Assembly (NCBI GenBank): GCA_005938025.2
Contig: VCCI02000003.1
Coordinates: forward strand, 62,001-126,000
Direction: 5' to 3'
From: Inquilinus sp. KBS0705
GTDB lineage: Bacteria > Bacteroidota > Bacteroidia > Sphingobacteriales > Sphingobacteriaceae
Length of the DNA: 64,000 nt
The position numbers and the translations under genes were made by a program. Below, in pieces: positions 27,057 to 36,609 of this stretch (the stretch's first letter is position 1; the number at the start of each line of letters is the position of its first letter). Under the pieces are notes generated by a model that did no database searches, had not been told where the DNA came from, and was given only the letters and a program-made list of their open reading frames with translations.

Positions 27057-28691
27057 ATGTCAAAACAAGTTAAATACAATGTTGAGGCACGCGACGCTTT
27101 AAAGCGCGGTGTTGATATTTTAGCTAATGCAGTTAAAGTAACATTAGGCCCAAAAGGTCGTCACGTAATTATCGATAAAAAGTTTGGTTCGCCGGCTGTT
27201 ACTAAAGATGGTGTAACTGTAGCTAAAGAAATTGAACTGAAAGACCCAATTGAAAACATGGGTGCACAAATGGTTAAAGAAGTTGCCTCAAAAACTGCTG
27301 ATATTGCAGGTGATGGTACTACTACTGCTACCGTTTTAGCGCAAGCCATTGTTACTGCAGGTATTAAAAACGTTGCAGCCGGTGCAAACCCAATGGATTT
27401 AAAACGCGGTATTGATAAAGCAGTTGCCGAAGTTGTTAAAAACCTTAAAGCACAATCGCAAACAGTTGGCGAAGACAATAACAAAATTAAACAAGTAGCT
27501 TCTATATCTGCAAATAACGACGAGGTTATCGGTTCGTTAATCGCCGAAGCTATGGGTAAAGTTGGTACATCAGGCGTTATTACTGTTGAAGAAGCAAAAG
27601 GTACCGAAACTGAAGTTAAAACTGTAGAAGGTATGCAGTTTGACCGTGGTTACCTGTCGCCATACTTTGTTACCAACTCTGATAAAATGGAAGTGGAATT
27701 AGAAAACCCTTACATTTTGATCTACGACAAAAAAATATCTTCAATGAAGGAATTGCTTCCTATTTTGGAGAAACAAGTACAAACAGGCAAACCTTTATTA
27801 ATTATTGCCGAGGATTTGGACGGCGAAGCATTAGCTACATTGGTAGTTAACAAAATTCGCGGTTCGTTAAAAGTTGCTGCTGTTAAGGCACCGGGCTTTG
27901 GCGATCGTCGTAAAGCAATGTTAGAGGATATCGCTGTTTTAACAGGTGGTACTGTAATATCTGAAGAAAGAGGTTACAAATTAGAAAGCGCTGACCTATC
28001 TATGTTAGGCCAGGCCGAAAAAATATCTGTTGATAAAGACAACACAACCATTGTAAATGGTAACGGTGATACCGAGCTGATAAAAGGCCGTGTTGGCGAA
28101 ATACGCGCGCAGATAGAAACTACTACATCTGATTACGATAAAGAAAAACTGCAAGAGCGTTTAGCTAAATTAAGCGGCGGTGTTGCAGTATTGTACATTG
28201 GTGCAGCATCTGAAGTAGAGATGAAAGAGAAAAAAGACCGTGTTGACGATGCTTTACATGCAACCCGTGCGGCTGTTGAAGAAGGTATTGTTGCAGGTGG
28301 TGGCGTAGCCTTCATCCGTGCGGTAGCTGCCCTGGCAGACCTTAAAGGTGCTAACGAAGATGAGAATACTGGTATCCAGATCATCCGTCGTGCTATCGAA
28401 GAGCCTCTTCGTCAAATTTGCGATAACGCAGGTATCGAAGGATCTATCGTAGTGCAAAAAGTTAAAGAAGGCACTGCCGACTTTGGTTACAATGCACGTA
28501 CCGACAAATACGAAAACTTAATTGGTGCCGGTGTTATCGACCCAACTAAAGTAGGCCGTGTAGCTTTAGAGAACGCAGCTTCTATCGCAGCCATGTTGTT
28601 AACAACAGAGTGTGTATTAGCTGACGAGCCTGAAGATGAAAAAGGCGGTATGCCACCAATGGGCGGCGGTGGCATGGGCGGTATGATGTAA
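27057..28691 (+). CDS. groL: Chaperonin GroEL
   Basis: 544 residues with all landmarks: [19 protein letters not shown]-binding [12 protein letters not shown], and the Gly/Met-rich tail [15 protein letters not shown]. It forms the double-ring folding chamber with GroES. Codon use is that of a highly expressed gene, visibly different from its neighbours (many GTT, GCT, GAA codons). It is followed by a strong terminator. Confidence 0.98.
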   Translation: MSKQVKYNVEARDALKRGVDILANAVKVTLGPKGRHVIIDKKFGSPAVTKDGVTVAKEIELKDPIENMGAQMVKEVASKTADIAGDGTTTATVLAQAIVTAGIKNVAAGANPMDLKRGIDKAVAEVVKNLKAQSQTVGEDNNKIKQVASISANNDEVIGSLIAEAMGKVGTSGVITVEEAKGTETEVKTVEGMQFDRGYLSPYFVTNSDKMEVELENPYILIYDKKISSMKELLPILEKQVQTGKPLLIIAEDLDGEALATLVVNKIRGSLKVAAVKAPGFGDRRKAMLEDIAVLTGGTVISEERGYKLESADLSMLGQAEKISVDKDNTTIVNGNGDTELIKGRVGEIRAQIETTTSDYDKEKLQERLAKLSGGVAVLYIGAASEVEMKEKKDRVDDALHATRAAVEEGIVAGGGVAFIRAVAALADLKGANEDENTGIQIIRRAIEEPLRQICDNAGIEGSIVVQKVKEGTADFGYNARTDKYENLIGAGVIDPTKVGRVALENAASIAAMLLTTECVLADEPEDEKGGMPPMGGGGMGGMM

Positions 28692-28721
28692 TAACATTGT
28701 ATTAGCTTAGCTAATTATATA

Positions 28722-28756
28722 AAACCCCTGTCTATTTTTATAGACAGGGGTTTGTT
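28722..28756 (+). terminator. Rho-independent terminator after groEL
   Basis: A perfect 13-bp stem (28722-28734 with 28741-28753), six-base loop, T-rich tail. Confidence 0.92.
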
Positions 28757-28911
28757 GTTATTAGGCATGCTGTATGCGTTTTTTATACCATATGCTTATT
28801 TGGTATATAGCTATTGTTAAGCTCTTTAAGCTATTTTAAGCGTTAATGTTATTTTTTTGTAACATAATTACTATTTGAGGCATTAGGCACAGCATTTGAA
28901 TACTTGCCCCT

Positions 28912-29010
28912 ATGAAACAGATAGTAAATAAAAGGAAGCATATACACAGCCGCATAGTTGAATGGGTGCTGTTTAAAGGCCCCGAACTATTTGTAACCCT
29001 TTATAGTTAA
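28912..29010 (+). CDS. Possible 32-residue basic peptide
   Basis: ATG 28912 to TAA 29010 encodes a basic peptide (KQIVNKRKHIHSRIVEWVL and a hydrophobic end). It lies between the groEL terminator and the MscS promoter and is the only open frame of note there. It may be chance. Confidence 0.25.
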   Translation: MKQIVNKRKHIHSRIVEWVLFKGPELFVTLYS

Positions 29011-29020
29011 TAAAAAATCC

Positions 29021-29028
29021 TAATTTTG
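29021..29028 (+). promoter_or_regulatory. Putative -7 promoter element (TAATTTTG) for the MscS gene
   Basis: Exact TAnnTTTG match nine bases before ATG 29038. It overlaps a TTG (29026) that is in frame with the gene, so the ATG is the better start. Confidence 0.5.
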
Positions 29029-29037
29029 GCTCCCGTA

Positions 29038-29826
29038 ATGGAGCTTAAAGAATTTTATCAGCAATTTCATCTTTGGTTAGTACATAAGGGGCCAAGTTAT
29101 GCCGCCGGGCTGATCATCTTATTTGCCGGTATCTGGTTTATTAAGTTTTTAAGATCGCGGCTGCGCGACAGGCTTTTGCAAAGGCAGGTACACTCGTCAT
29201 TACAACCCTTCTTTTTAAGTTTAACCATTACCAGCTTATACGTACTGCTCATTATTTTTGTGATGAATATAATAGGCTTCGAGCTTACCATATTCACTAC
29301 CATTATAGGTGCGTTTAGCGTTGCGGCAGGTCTGGCACTTTCAGGTACGTTTCAAAACTTTGCGGGTGGTGTACTTATACTGCTGCTAAAGCCTTTTGAA
29401 ATTGACGACAGCATAATTGCCCAGGGGCAGGATGGTAAGGTAACATCAATACAAATATTTTACACCGTATTAATTACCGCCGATAACAAAACCGTTATTA
29501 TACCAAACGGCAAGTTGTTTAACGAAGTAATAGTAAATGTAACCCGCGAAGGCAAGCGCCGCCTTGATTTTGAAGTAAAGGTAGCCTACGCCAACGATCT
29601 GGATAAAATGAAGGGTATTATTAATACCGCCATAAACACAACCCCGGGTATATTAACAGACCCCGCCCCGCGTGTGGGTATCATCTCGATGGAGATAGAC
29701 TCCATCAGGTTAACGGTAAATGTATGGGTTGAGCCTGCCAACTTTTTAACCGCCAAAATAGCCCTGCAAGAAAATATTTATACGAATTTTGGCGCCAACG
29801 GCGTTAATTTCCCTAAAGCGGGATAG
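29038..29826 (+). CDS. MscS-family mechanosensitive channel
   Basis: 262 residues from ATG 29038; a TTG four codons earlier lies in the putative -7 element. There are three membrane helices (about 15-35, 55-80 and 85-120), and the last one carries the pore-lining Gly/Ala pattern AAGLALSGTFQNFAGGV. A cytoplasmic beta domain follows (DDSIIAQGQDGKVTSIQIFYT, then IIPNGKLFNEVIVN), which is diagnostic for MscS. Such channels open under membrane tension and let solutes escape during osmotic downshock. It stands alone between groEL and sdaA. Confidence 0.93.
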   Translation: MELKEFYQQFHLWLVHKGPSYAAGLIILFAGIWFIKFLRSRLRDRLLQRQVHSSLQPFFLSLTITSLYVLLIIFVMNIIGFELTIFTTIIGAFSVAAGLALSGTFQNFAGGVLILLLKPFEIDDSIIAQGQDGKVTSIQIFYTVLITADNKTVIIPNGKLFNEVIVNVTREGKRRLDFEVKVAYANDLDKMKGIINTAINTTPGILTDPAPRVGIISMEIDSIRLTVNVWVEPANFLTAKIALQENIYTNFGANGVNFPKAG

Positions 29827-29882
29827 TTTATCCCTACCCGTACTATATTTATAAAACCTCTGTTTTATTGTAATACTATCAG

Positions 29883-29890
29883 TAGTTTTG
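29883..29890 (+). promoter_or_regulatory. Putative -7 promoter element (TAGTTTTG) for sdaA
   Basis: Exact TAnnTTTG match only four bases before ATG 29895, implying a leaderless message if used. Confidence 0.45.
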
Positions 29891-29894
29891 ACCC

Positions 29895-31322
29895 ATGCAG
29901 CGCGAACAGATTTCGGTTTTTGATATGTTTAAGATAGGCATTGGCCCGTCAAGCTCGCATACGCTTGGGCCGTGGCGTGCCGCGCAACAATTTGTGCAAT
30001 TATTAGGCGACAGGGAAGTGTTGCCGCTGGTTGTACAAGTAAAAATATTGCTATATGGCTCGCTGGCAAAAACAGGCAGGGGCCATGGTACCGATATTGC
30101 CATACTGCTTGGCCTTAGCGGCGATAACCCGGTAACTTTTGAGGTAGATAAAATAACCGATAAAATAGCCCATATAACCAACAGCCGCCAGCTAACGTTG
30201 GGTGGTACCACGCCAATAGCATTTGATGTAGCCAACGACCTGCTATTTTTATTTGCCGAAAGCCTGCCTTACCACCCCAACGCGGTAACCTTTCAGGCGT
30301 TTTTGAGTAATGAAACTGCCGTATCGGCCACTTATTATAGCATAGGAGGCGGCTTTGTAGTAATGGATGGCGCGCAAAGCCAGCAAAAGGCCGAGGTTGA
30401 CCTGCCCTTCCCGATAGATACTGCCGGCGACCTGCTGCACTGGTGCTTAAAAACCGGGCTCAAAATATCAGAAGTGGTGATGGAGAATGAGCTGGCCTGG
30501 CGCAGCGAAAAGGAAACCCACGATGGTGTATTAAACATATTTAAGGTGATGCAGGAGTGCATGTACCGTGGTTGCCACACCGGTGGCAGCCTGCCGGGCG
30601 GGCTAAATGTTGGCCGCCGCGCATCGGCATTAAACAAAAGACTGGTGGGTGGGCATACTTACAGCAATTATGCAGGTTGGGTGCAGGTAATGCGCCAAAC
30701 AGGCAATACCTTCCAGAATATATTGGATTGGGTAAGCTGCTTTGCACTGGCCGTTAACGAGGAGAATGCCTCGTTTGGCCGCGTAGTAACCGCGCCAACC
30801 AACGGTGCGGCGGGAGTTATACCTGCCGTGCTGCAGTATTTTATTGCTTTTTGCGATGGTTTTAGCGATCAAAAGATCATCCAGTTTTTGCTGACCGCAT
30901 CAGAGGTGGGTAGCATATTTAAAAAAGGTGCTACCATATCAGCCGCTATGGGCGGCTGCCAGGCCGAAATTGGCGTATCATCGGCAATGGCAGCGGCCGC
31001 GCTTACCGAATGTTTGGGCGGCAGTCAACGGCAAGTACTCATGGCCGCCGAAATTGCTATGGAACATCACTTAGGCCTAACCTGCGACCCAATAGGCGGC
31101 CTGGTACAAGTGCCGTGTATCGAACGGAATACCATGGGCGCCATAAAGGCTATAACCGCCAGCCAACTGGCGCTGCAAAGCAACCCCGACAAAGCCAAGG
31201 TAAGCCTTGATGCCGTAGTAAAAACTATGTGGCAAACCGCGCTGGATATGAACTCTAAATACAAAGAAACATCAGATGGCGGCCTGGCCATCAATATTCC
31301 TATTAGTTTGCCTGAGTGTTAA
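29895..31322 (+). CDS. sdaA: L-serine ammonia-lyase, single-chain iron-sulfur type
   Basis: 475 residues combining the beta domain (about 1-165; [16 protein letters not shown]) and the alpha catalytic domain (about 190-475). It converts L-serine to pyruvate and ammonia. Cluster cysteines are visible in [13 protein letters not shown] and VPCIERN. The protein ends in Cys475 (ISLPEC), the C-terminal tail-in-mouth cysteine that caps the fourth iron in type 2 L-serine dehydratases and is displaced by substrate. The start at 29895 gives the standard N-terminus [12 protein letters not shown]. It has its own promoter-like element and no close partner. Confidence 0.95.
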   Translation: MQREQISVFDMFKIGIGPSSSHTLGPWRAAQQFVQLLGDREVLPLVVQVKILLYGSLAKTGRGHGTDIAILLGLSGDNPVTFEVDKITDKIAHITNSRQLTLGGTTPIAFDVANDLLFLFAESLPYHPNAVTFQAFLSNETAVSATYYSIGGGFVVMDGAQSQQKAEVDLPFPIDTAGDLLHWCLKTGLKISEVVMENELAWRSEKETHDGVLNIFKVMQECMYRGCHTGGSLPGGLNVGRRASALNKRLVGGHTYSNYAGWVQVMRQTGNTFQNILDWVSCFALAVNEENASFGRVVTAPTNGAAGVIPAVLQYFIAFCDGFSDQKIIQFLLTASEVGSIFKKGATISAAMGGCQAEIGVSSAMAAAALTECLGGSQRQVLMAAEIAMEHHLGLTCDPIGGLVQVPCIERNTMGAIKAITASQLALQSNPDKAKVSLDAVVKTMWQTALDMNSKYKETSDGGLAINIPISLPEC

Positions 31323-31346
31323 ATATCAACTTTCTAAAGTCTTATA

Positions 31347-31523
31347 TTAAGCGTTAGAAGTATTGCCGCCAACACTTAATACGTATCTTGTACGTAAGCA
31401 TCTAAAACAGCAAAACTTTTTAAGCGGTAACCAAAAAAGTACGCTTTTTACAAATATTCCTCTGGGTATCCTGGTCATAGGGGTGTTGCAATCGCTGCAT
31501 ACCGGCATGCCTTTATTTTTCAT
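31347..31523 (-). CDS. Small zinc-ribbon-like protein
   Basis: 58 residues from ATG 31523. Two CxxC pairs (VCSDC at about 8-12 and CFRC at about 38-41) flank a hydrophobic/basic linker (RIPRGIFVKSVLFWLPLKK). This layout is seen in small Bacteroidota proteins whose two CxxC knuckles hold zinc. A longer frame continues upstream to 31640, but its N-terminus does not look native. Function unknown; it might bind nucleic acid or sit at the membrane. Confidence 0.5.
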   Translation of the reverse strand: MKNKGMPVCSDCNTPMTRIPRGIFVKSVLFWLPLKKFCCFRCLRTRYVLSVGGNTSNA

Positions 31524-31695
31524 TGTGTGGGTTGTATAGGTTGTAATAGCTTTAAGGCAAAGCTTAAGCGGTATTAGCAAGTAATACATATAAACCAAAC
31601 TATTGGTATAGCAAGGTAAATTAAGCACATGCCAAAGCACATAAAATGTTAATAAACTATAAGGGGCTTTTGGGGTGGGGCTGGTTGTACCAGGC

Positions 31696-32130
31696 TCAAA
31701 TACGAATGGCGCAAAAGTGCAGATAAGAGTACTGCTTGTTTACCAGCAGGTATGCCGGCCGTACATAACGTGGCTTTAACGAAGAAAACGCACCAAATAC
31801 AATTATCAGTAATAATATAAGTGGCACCAATTCTGCAACTTCAGGTAAAAAAGAGCGTTTTTCGTTAGTTGTTACCTTGTCGGTGCGTTTTGTATGGGGT
31901 AAAGTGCTTTTGTTGTCAGACGGTTTTCCCTGCTTTAAATTTAAAATGTAGGCGGGTGTATTACGGTCGGCAGTATAATGCGGCAGGTAAAAAATGTGCA
32001 ACACCGTCATAAACGTATATGCCGATACTAATACCAGCATAAGATATTGGTTCCTGAAGTTGTTGTTAATAGTTATCACCTTGCTTAAATACTTGACTAA
32101 CAAATCTATAAAAAAAACTGTGTCATTCAA
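31696..32130 (-). CDS. Small two-helix membrane protein of unknown function
   Basis: 144 residues with one membrane helix near the start (about 30-48, MLVLVSAYTFMTVLHIFYL) and a second near the end (about 100-115, LVPLILLLIIVFGAF). A basic polar loop separates them. The start could also be Met31. No family is recognised. Its helices and the divergent position relative to the PLP-enzyme gene support a real gene, but there is no cognate neighbour to suggest a role. Confidence 0.45.
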   Translation of the reverse strand: MNDTVFFIDLLVKYLSKVITINNNFRNQYLMLVLVSAYTFMTVLHIFYLPHYTADRNTPAYILNLKQGKPSDNKSTLPHTKRTDKVTTNEKRSFLPEVAELVPLILLLIIVFGAFSSLKPRYVRPAYLLVNKQYSYLHFCAIRI

Positions 32131-32216
32131 AAATTTGAAAAAATGTTTAAGCTGCTTTTTTATAAGGTGCTGTAAATATTGTATTTAACAGTGCAATTGG
32201 TTAAATTCACCTCATC

Positions 32217-33515
32217 ATGAGCCTTAACCACCGCCGCACCTTTATCAAACAAGCCACCGCGCTTGCCGGGGCTTTTAGCGCCGCCAGTTTATTTAATTAT
32301 GCCCACGCCGAAGAATTTGGCAAGGCACTAAAAAACAAAGCCCATTTAAGCCCTCAGCAACTGGCTGCCGATGAAGATTTTTGGGCGGTGATACAGCGCG
32401 GTTATACGGTTAGCCCAACAATTATCAATTTAAATAATGGCGGGGTATCGCCGGCACCAATTGTAGCGCAACAGGCGCTCGACAGGTATAACACGCTGGC
32501 GAATGAGGGGCCGTCGTATTTTATGTGGCGCATACTTGACCAGGGCCGCGAACCCCTGCGCGAAAAGCTGGCTAACCTGGCCGGTTGCCTGCCGGATGAA
32601 ATTGCCATTAACCGCAACTCCACCGAAGCTTTAAACACGGTTATTTACGGCCTTGACCTAAAAGCCGGCGACGAGGTAATAGGCACCAAACAGGATTACC
32701 CAAATATGATACAGGCCTGGAAACAGCGGGCCAGCCGCGAGGGGATAGTTTATAAGCAAATAAACTTTAACCTGCCTATAGAGAATGACGAAGAAATAGT
32801 AAAAGGCTATGCCAATGCCATTACGCCAAAAACAAAGAGTATTCACATAACGCATATTGTAAACTGGATAGGGCAAATAATGCCGGTACGCAAAATATGC
32901 GATATGGCCCATGCCAAAGGTATAGAGGTATTTGTAGATGGCGCACACTCTTTTGGTTTGCTTGATTATAAGATACCCGACCTGCATTGCGATTACTTTG
33001 GTACCAGCCTGCATAAATTCCTGTCTGCACCAATAGGCAGCGGCATGTTGTGGATTAAAAAGGAAAAAATTGCCAAAGTATGGCCGCTTACGTGTAACCC
33101 AACCCCGCAGGGTACTGATATACGCAAGTTTGAAACATTGGGTACCCGCAGCTTTGCCATAGAACAAGCAATTGGAGAATCTATTAACTTCCATATGGCT
33201 ATAGGGCCAAAACGCAAGGAGGAGCGCATACGCTACCTTAAAAATTACTGGGCCAAAAAAGCACAGGCTATACCTAAGGTAAAAATACTTACATCGTTAA
33301 AGGACGAGTATTCCTGCGCTATTTGCGGCGTAGCGGTTGACGGCCTAACCCCGCAAGACCTGGACACCGCCCTGTGGAACTATAAGATACACACTGTAGG
33401 TATTGTATGGGAAAACATTAGCTGCGTACGCATTACCCCGCATGTATACACCACCCTGTACGATCTGGACAAACTGGTGCACGCCCTTACCGAAATTGCC
33501 GGCAAAAAGGTATAG
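32217..33515 (+). CDS. Class-V aminotransferase-fold PLP enzyme with Tat signal
   Basis: 432 residues. The N-terminus HRRTFIKQATALAG followed by a hydrophobic stretch to about residue 30 is a twin-arginine signal, so the folded holoenzyme would be exported. The body is a fold-type I, class-V PLP enzyme of the isopenicillin-N-epimerase-like group. Asp241 in FVDGAHSFG would contact the pyridine nitrogen, and Lys267 in GTSLHKFLSAP would bind PLP. Substrate unknown; cysteine desulfurase is unlikely because the active-site Cys loop is absent. It fits the presence of tatA genes at 3 kb. It converges on the SGNH-hydrolase operon. Confidence 0.9.
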   Translation: MSLNHRRTFIKQATALAGAFSAASLFNYAHAEEFGKALKNKAHLSPQQLAADEDFWAVIQRGYTVSPTIINLNNGGVSPAPIVAQQALDRYNTLANEGPSYFMWRILDQGREPLREKLANLAGCLPDEIAINRNSTEALNTVIYGLDLKAGDEVIGTKQDYPNMIQAWKQRASREGIVYKQINFNLPIENDEEIVKGYANAITPKTKSIHITHIVNWIGQIMPVRKICDMAHAKGIEVFVDGAHSFGLLDYKIPDLHCDYFGTSLHKFLSAPIGSGMLWIKKEKIAKVWPLTCNPTPQGTDIRKFETLGTRSFAIEQAIGESINFHMAIGPKRKEERIRYLKNYWAKKAQAIPKVKILTSLKDEYSCAICGVAVDGLTPQDLDTALWNYKIHTVGIVWENISCVRITPHVYTTLYDLDKLVHALTEIAGKKV

Positions 33516-33523
33516 CAAATTGT

Positions 33524-34195
33524 TTATGGCTTAAATTCTTTAGCTACCGCTGCCGATATCTTTTTTACCCACCAACCATACATTTTTGCTGATGGGTGCA
33601 GCTTATCGGTAGTTACAGCTTCCGGGTCATCGGCGGCTCCGCGGCTTAGGCCGGTAATATCTATGTAGCTTACCCCTGCGGCGGTACTAATGCTTTTGTT
33701 GATGGCATTATATTGGTCAATTTCTGCGGCTATTCTTTCGGGGTTGCGGCCATTGGCAAAAGGGGTAACACCCCAGTCGGGGATGGAGAGCACAAAAACG
33801 TGTTTGGGGTTACCTTTTGCAAATTTAACAGCTGTAGTTAGTAACCGGGTAAACTCGGTTTGGTAAACATCCTGGCTTTTGTTTTGAAACTGGTTGTTAA
33901 CCCCAATAAGCAAGGTTACAAAATCAAACGTTTGGGTAGTATTGCTTTGGGCAATGCGTTTTATCAGTTCATCTGTACGGTAGCCGTTTTGCGCGATGAG
34001 CACAGGCGTAGCTACATTTATTTTTTTACTTCTTAACTTGTCTGCGAGTTGGTAGGGGAATGTTTGCAAAGTAGCCACCCCACGGCCAACGGTATACGAG
34101 TCGCCAAGGGCAAGGTAGCTCACCGAATCTGTTTGGGCATAGCCATAGGCACACTGTAAAAGAAAGCTAATAATAACGACGGTTAAGCCTTTCAT
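33524..34195 (-). CDS. Secreted SGNH/GDSL hydrolase, copy 1
   Basis: 223 residues with a signal peptide (about 1-20) and the SGNH blocks: nucleophile Ser in LALGDSYTVG, block III GVNNQF with the oxyanion Asn, and the C-terminal Asp-His pair in DKLHPS. SGNH enzymes cut esters of lipids or acetylated sugars. It is a close paralogue of the gene just upstream (ten bases apart), sharing VLSIPDWGVTPFA and matching layout. It is the last gene of an operon with the second copy, lipB and the phosphopantetheinyl transferase. Confidence 0.9.
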   Translation of the reverse strand: MKGLTVVIISFLLQCAYGYAQTDSVSYLALGDSYTVGRGVATLQTFPYQLADKLRSKKINVATPVLIAQNGYRTDELIKRIAQSNTTQTFDFVTLLIGVNNQFQNKSQDVYQTEFTRLLTTAVKFAKGNPKHVFVLSIPDWGVTPFANGRNPERIAAEIDQYNAINKSISTAAGVSYIDITGLSRGAADDPEAVTTDKLHPSAKMYGWWVKKISAAVAKEFKP

Positions 34196-34205
34196 AATGT
34201 TTATC

Positions 34206-34877
34206 TTATTTAGGCTTTACCACTTTTAACAGCTCATTTACCCACATGCTGTACATTTTACCCGAGGCGTGCAATCCATCACCGGCGATCAGTTCGATAT
34301 CGGTTGTTGCCAGGCGGGATGAGGGGGTAATATCTACATAAGTAACGCCTGCCTTTTCGGTTTCCTGTTTGTTGATGGCATTAAACTGGTCTATTTCTTT
34401 ACTTATTTGTGCCCTGTCGCGTCCCCCGGCAAAAGGGGTTAAGCCCCAGTCGGGTATAGACAGTACAAAAACCCCTGCCTTGCCACCTTTAGCATGGCTA
34501 ATGGCGGTATTTAATAAGTCAATAAATTCCTGCCGGTAGTCGTCGGTGCTGTAGCCGCGGTATTGGTTGTTAACGCCTATCAATAAGGTTACTATATCGT
34601 ACTTTCGGCTGCCCAGGTCGCGGTCTTTAATAGCGCCGATCAAGTCCCCGGTGGTCCATCCGGTAACGGCGATGATATCCGGCGGATTAGTAGCTTTACC
34701 TGCTGCATTCAGCCTGGCCGATAACTGGTACGGAAAAGACTGTTCCTGAGGCTCCGATTCGCCAATGGTGTACGAGTCGCCTAAGGCCAGGTAGGTTAGT
34801 GCATTTGGGTTATTTGCCACAGGTTTACAGGTATTAAATATGCCTATCGAAAACAGTATCGTTACTAAAAACTTCAT
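34206..34877 (-). CDS. SGNH/GDSL hydrolase lipoprotein, copy 2
   Basis: 223 residues. The N-terminus is short and hydrophobic with IFNTC, so Cys17 may be lipidated, unlike copy 1. Catalytic features are LALGDSYTIGE, LLIGVNNQY and DGLHASGKM. The start overlaps the lipB stop by four bases (ATGA-type coupling), so it is translated with lipB. Tandem duplication with copy 1 is plain from shared sequence; the differing anchors suggest the two act at different places in the envelope. Substrate unknown. Confidence 0.88.
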   Translation of the reverse strand: MKFLVTILFSIGIFNTCKPVANNPNALTYLALGDSYTIGESEPQEQSFPYQLSARLNAAGKATNPPDIIAVTGWTTGDLIGAIKDRDLGSRKYDIVTLLIGVNNQYRGYSTDDYRQEFIDLLNTAISHAKGGKAGVFVLSIPDWGLTPFAGGRDRAQISKEIDQFNAINKQETEKAGVTYVDITPSSRLATTDIELIAGDGLHASGKMYSMWVNELLKVVKPK

Positions 34878-35605
34878 CCCAATATCTCGATACCAAAAAG
34901 TACGGAAATATGGTGTTTAAGGATTTGTTTCACTTCTTCTATATCCACTTTGCGGCTCAACTCCTGCTCCATAGATGTTACCGCTTTATCGTCAATGCCG
35001 CAGGGTACAATGTTTTTAAAATAATCCAGATCGGGGTTTACGTTAAAAGCCAGCCCATGCATGGTAACCCAGCGGCTGCAACGCACGCCCATGGCGCAAA
35101 TTTTACGTGCACGTTCGTTATCAGCATCAAACCAAACACCGGTATAGCCGGGGTAGCGGCCCGCGGTTAAGCCATAATGGGCCAGGGTAAGTATAACAGC
35201 CTCTTCCAGCGTGCGCAGGTACAGGTGTATATCGGTAAAAAAGTTATCCAGGTCAAGTATAGGGTAGCTCACTATTTGGCCCGGCCCGTGGTAGGTAATG
35301 TCGCCGCCGCGGTTAATGGCATAGTAAACAGCTTTCTTTTGTTTAAGCCCTTCCTCGTCTAATAGTAAATGCTCGGCCTTGCCGCTTTTGCCTAAAGTGT
35401 ACACATGCGGGTGCTCACAAAAAACAAGGTAATTGGGGGTAAGTGTTTCTTCGGGTTCGACCTCGCCGGCGGTAACTACCTGCTGGCGGTTGCGTATCTC
35501 GGTCTTCAGCTTTACGGTATCGGCAAAAAGCGCTTCTTGCTTATCCCAGGCTTCTTTATAATCTATCAGCCCCCAATCCTGTAAAATAACCTGTTTGTTT
35601 TTCAT
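34874..35605 (-). CDS. lipB: Octanoyl-ACP:protein N-octanoyltransferase LipB
   Basis: 243 residues. The lipoyl-transferase motif GGDITYHGPGQIVSYPILDL region is present, as are the catalytic Lys168 (in RKICAMGVRCSRWVTMHG) and the nucleophilic Cys202 in IVPCGI. LipB moves octanoate from acyl carrier protein to lipoyl domains, the first step of lipoate synthesis. It sits four bases after the phosphopantetheinyl transferase gene; both act on acyl-carrier-protein chemistry, which makes the pairing sensible. Confidence 0.95.
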   Translation of the reverse strand: MKNKQVILQDWGLIDYKEAWDKQEALFADTVKLKTEIRNRQQVVTAGEVEPEETLTPNYLVFCEHPHVYTLGKSGKAEHLLLDEEGLKQKKAVYYAINRGGDITYHGPGQIVSYPILDLDNFFTDIHLYLRTLEEAVILTLAHYGLTAGRYPGYTGVWFDADNERARKICAMGVRCSRWVTMHGLAFNVNPDLDYFKNIVPCGIDDKAVTSMEQELSRKVDIEEVKQILKHHISVLFGIEILG

Positions 35606-35609
35606 TCGC

Positions 35610-36248
35610 TTATCCCTTCACGTAACCTACCATGTAATCGTGGTATTGCATATAGCCTACCTGGTAATCTATCTTAACATCGCCTTTTTGCAGGCTGGCA
35701 TCTACCACACCATGTCCCTCAAAATTAAAAGGCTTTAAGGCAATATTATCCGCAAACGATACCTCCTTTTGGCCGTGGCATTTATAAACCGCCTCTTTAG
35801 CGCACCAGCAAACGTATAGCTGGTTTATTTTATCCTTATCGGTAATAAAAGCCATTTCGCCGTCGCTCATAAACTTATGGGCAATGCGTTCAACCTTGTC
35901 CTTCACCTGTTCAATATCAATACCTACCGGGCTGCTTTTGCTTATCATAACGGCAGCATAATCAAACGAGTGGCTAAGCGATATATGGTAGGGCAGGCTA
36001 ACCAGGTAGGGCTTGCCGTGGGCATCAACCTTGCAGCCAATATATTCGTCGGTAAGCAGCATTTTGCGTAGCAGCACCCGTGTGCCCAGCCAGTGTAAAT
36101 AGCGTTTGCCCTTGCTTAGCTGTTTGGTAAAAGCCTTCTCGGCATCGTCTAACTGTAGTTTTTTGTATAGCTCGTCCGCACTTTCTTCAATACGCCACAA
36201 TGCAAATTCTGTGTCGTCATCAATCTGTTGTCGGTAAGCTATGGCCAT
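35610..36248 (-). CDS. 4'-phosphopantetheinyl transferase
   Basis: 212 residues of the Sfp/AcpT superfamily. Metal-binding residues are visible in VGIDIEQV (Asp111, Glu113) and CWCAKEAVYK (Glu152, Lys156). The enzyme moves the phosphopantetheine arm of coenzyme A to carrier proteins. Its length is close to the Sfp type. It heads the four-gene minus-strand operon ending at 33.5 kb. Which carrier protein it serves cannot be told from the window. Confidence 0.92.
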   Translation of the reverse strand: MAIAYRQQIDDDTEFALWRIEESADELYKKLQLDDAEKAFTKQLSKGKRYLHWLGTRVLLRKMLLTDEYIGCKVDAHGKPYLVSLPYHISLSHSFDYAAVMISKSSPVGIDIEQVKDKVERIAHKFMSDGEMAFITDKDKINQLYVCWCAKEAVYKCHGQKEVSFADNIALKPFNFEGHGVVDASLQKGDVKIDYQVGYMQYHDYMVGYVKG

Positions 36249-36373
36249 GCTGGTAAAATTGCAAAAAGGTTAACAAACTTGTATCACCAAAATATAATAA
36301 TTCAAAACTGCTTTTGCGTTGTAACACTGGGGTATAAACCTACGTCATAGTAGTAATAAACAACCGCGTTATC

Positions 36374-36487
36374 ATGAAAAAGATATATATAGCCGTAGCC
36401 ATTTTAATATGCTTTGCCATAACCGAAAGCTGCCGCAAGCAACAGGTAGAAACCAAAAGCATTGAGCAGGGATATTTATTAGAGTAA
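36374..36487 (+). CDS. Tiny putative lipoprotein (37 residues)
   Basis: ATG 36374 to TAA 36487 encodes a basic start, a hydrophobic segment and the lipobox-like ITESC, followed by 17 polar residues. After processing only about 18 residues would remain. It lies alone in the 361-base gap between the phosphopantetheinyl transferase and dcd. Short lipoproteins of this kind are often missed. Real coding status is uncertain, but the signal-like composition is better than chance. Confidence 0.45.
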   Translation: MKKIYIAVAILICFAITESCRKQQVETKSIEQGYLLE

Positions 36488-36609
36488 ACAACTGCATAAC
36501 AGCACAATATAAGGCTTAAGCCTACGCCCAAAATGTTGGGTAATTGTGCAGAACTTGTATTGCCGCGTACACTAAATAATGATAATTTAGCCGCTCCCAA
36601 AAACGGCAT

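Noticed and set aside
36340..36609. 89-codon minus-strand frame opposite the tiny lipoprotein and before dcd
   Set aside because: The sequence is cysteine- and leucine-rich without domain character, and the opposite strand gives a better lipoprotein.
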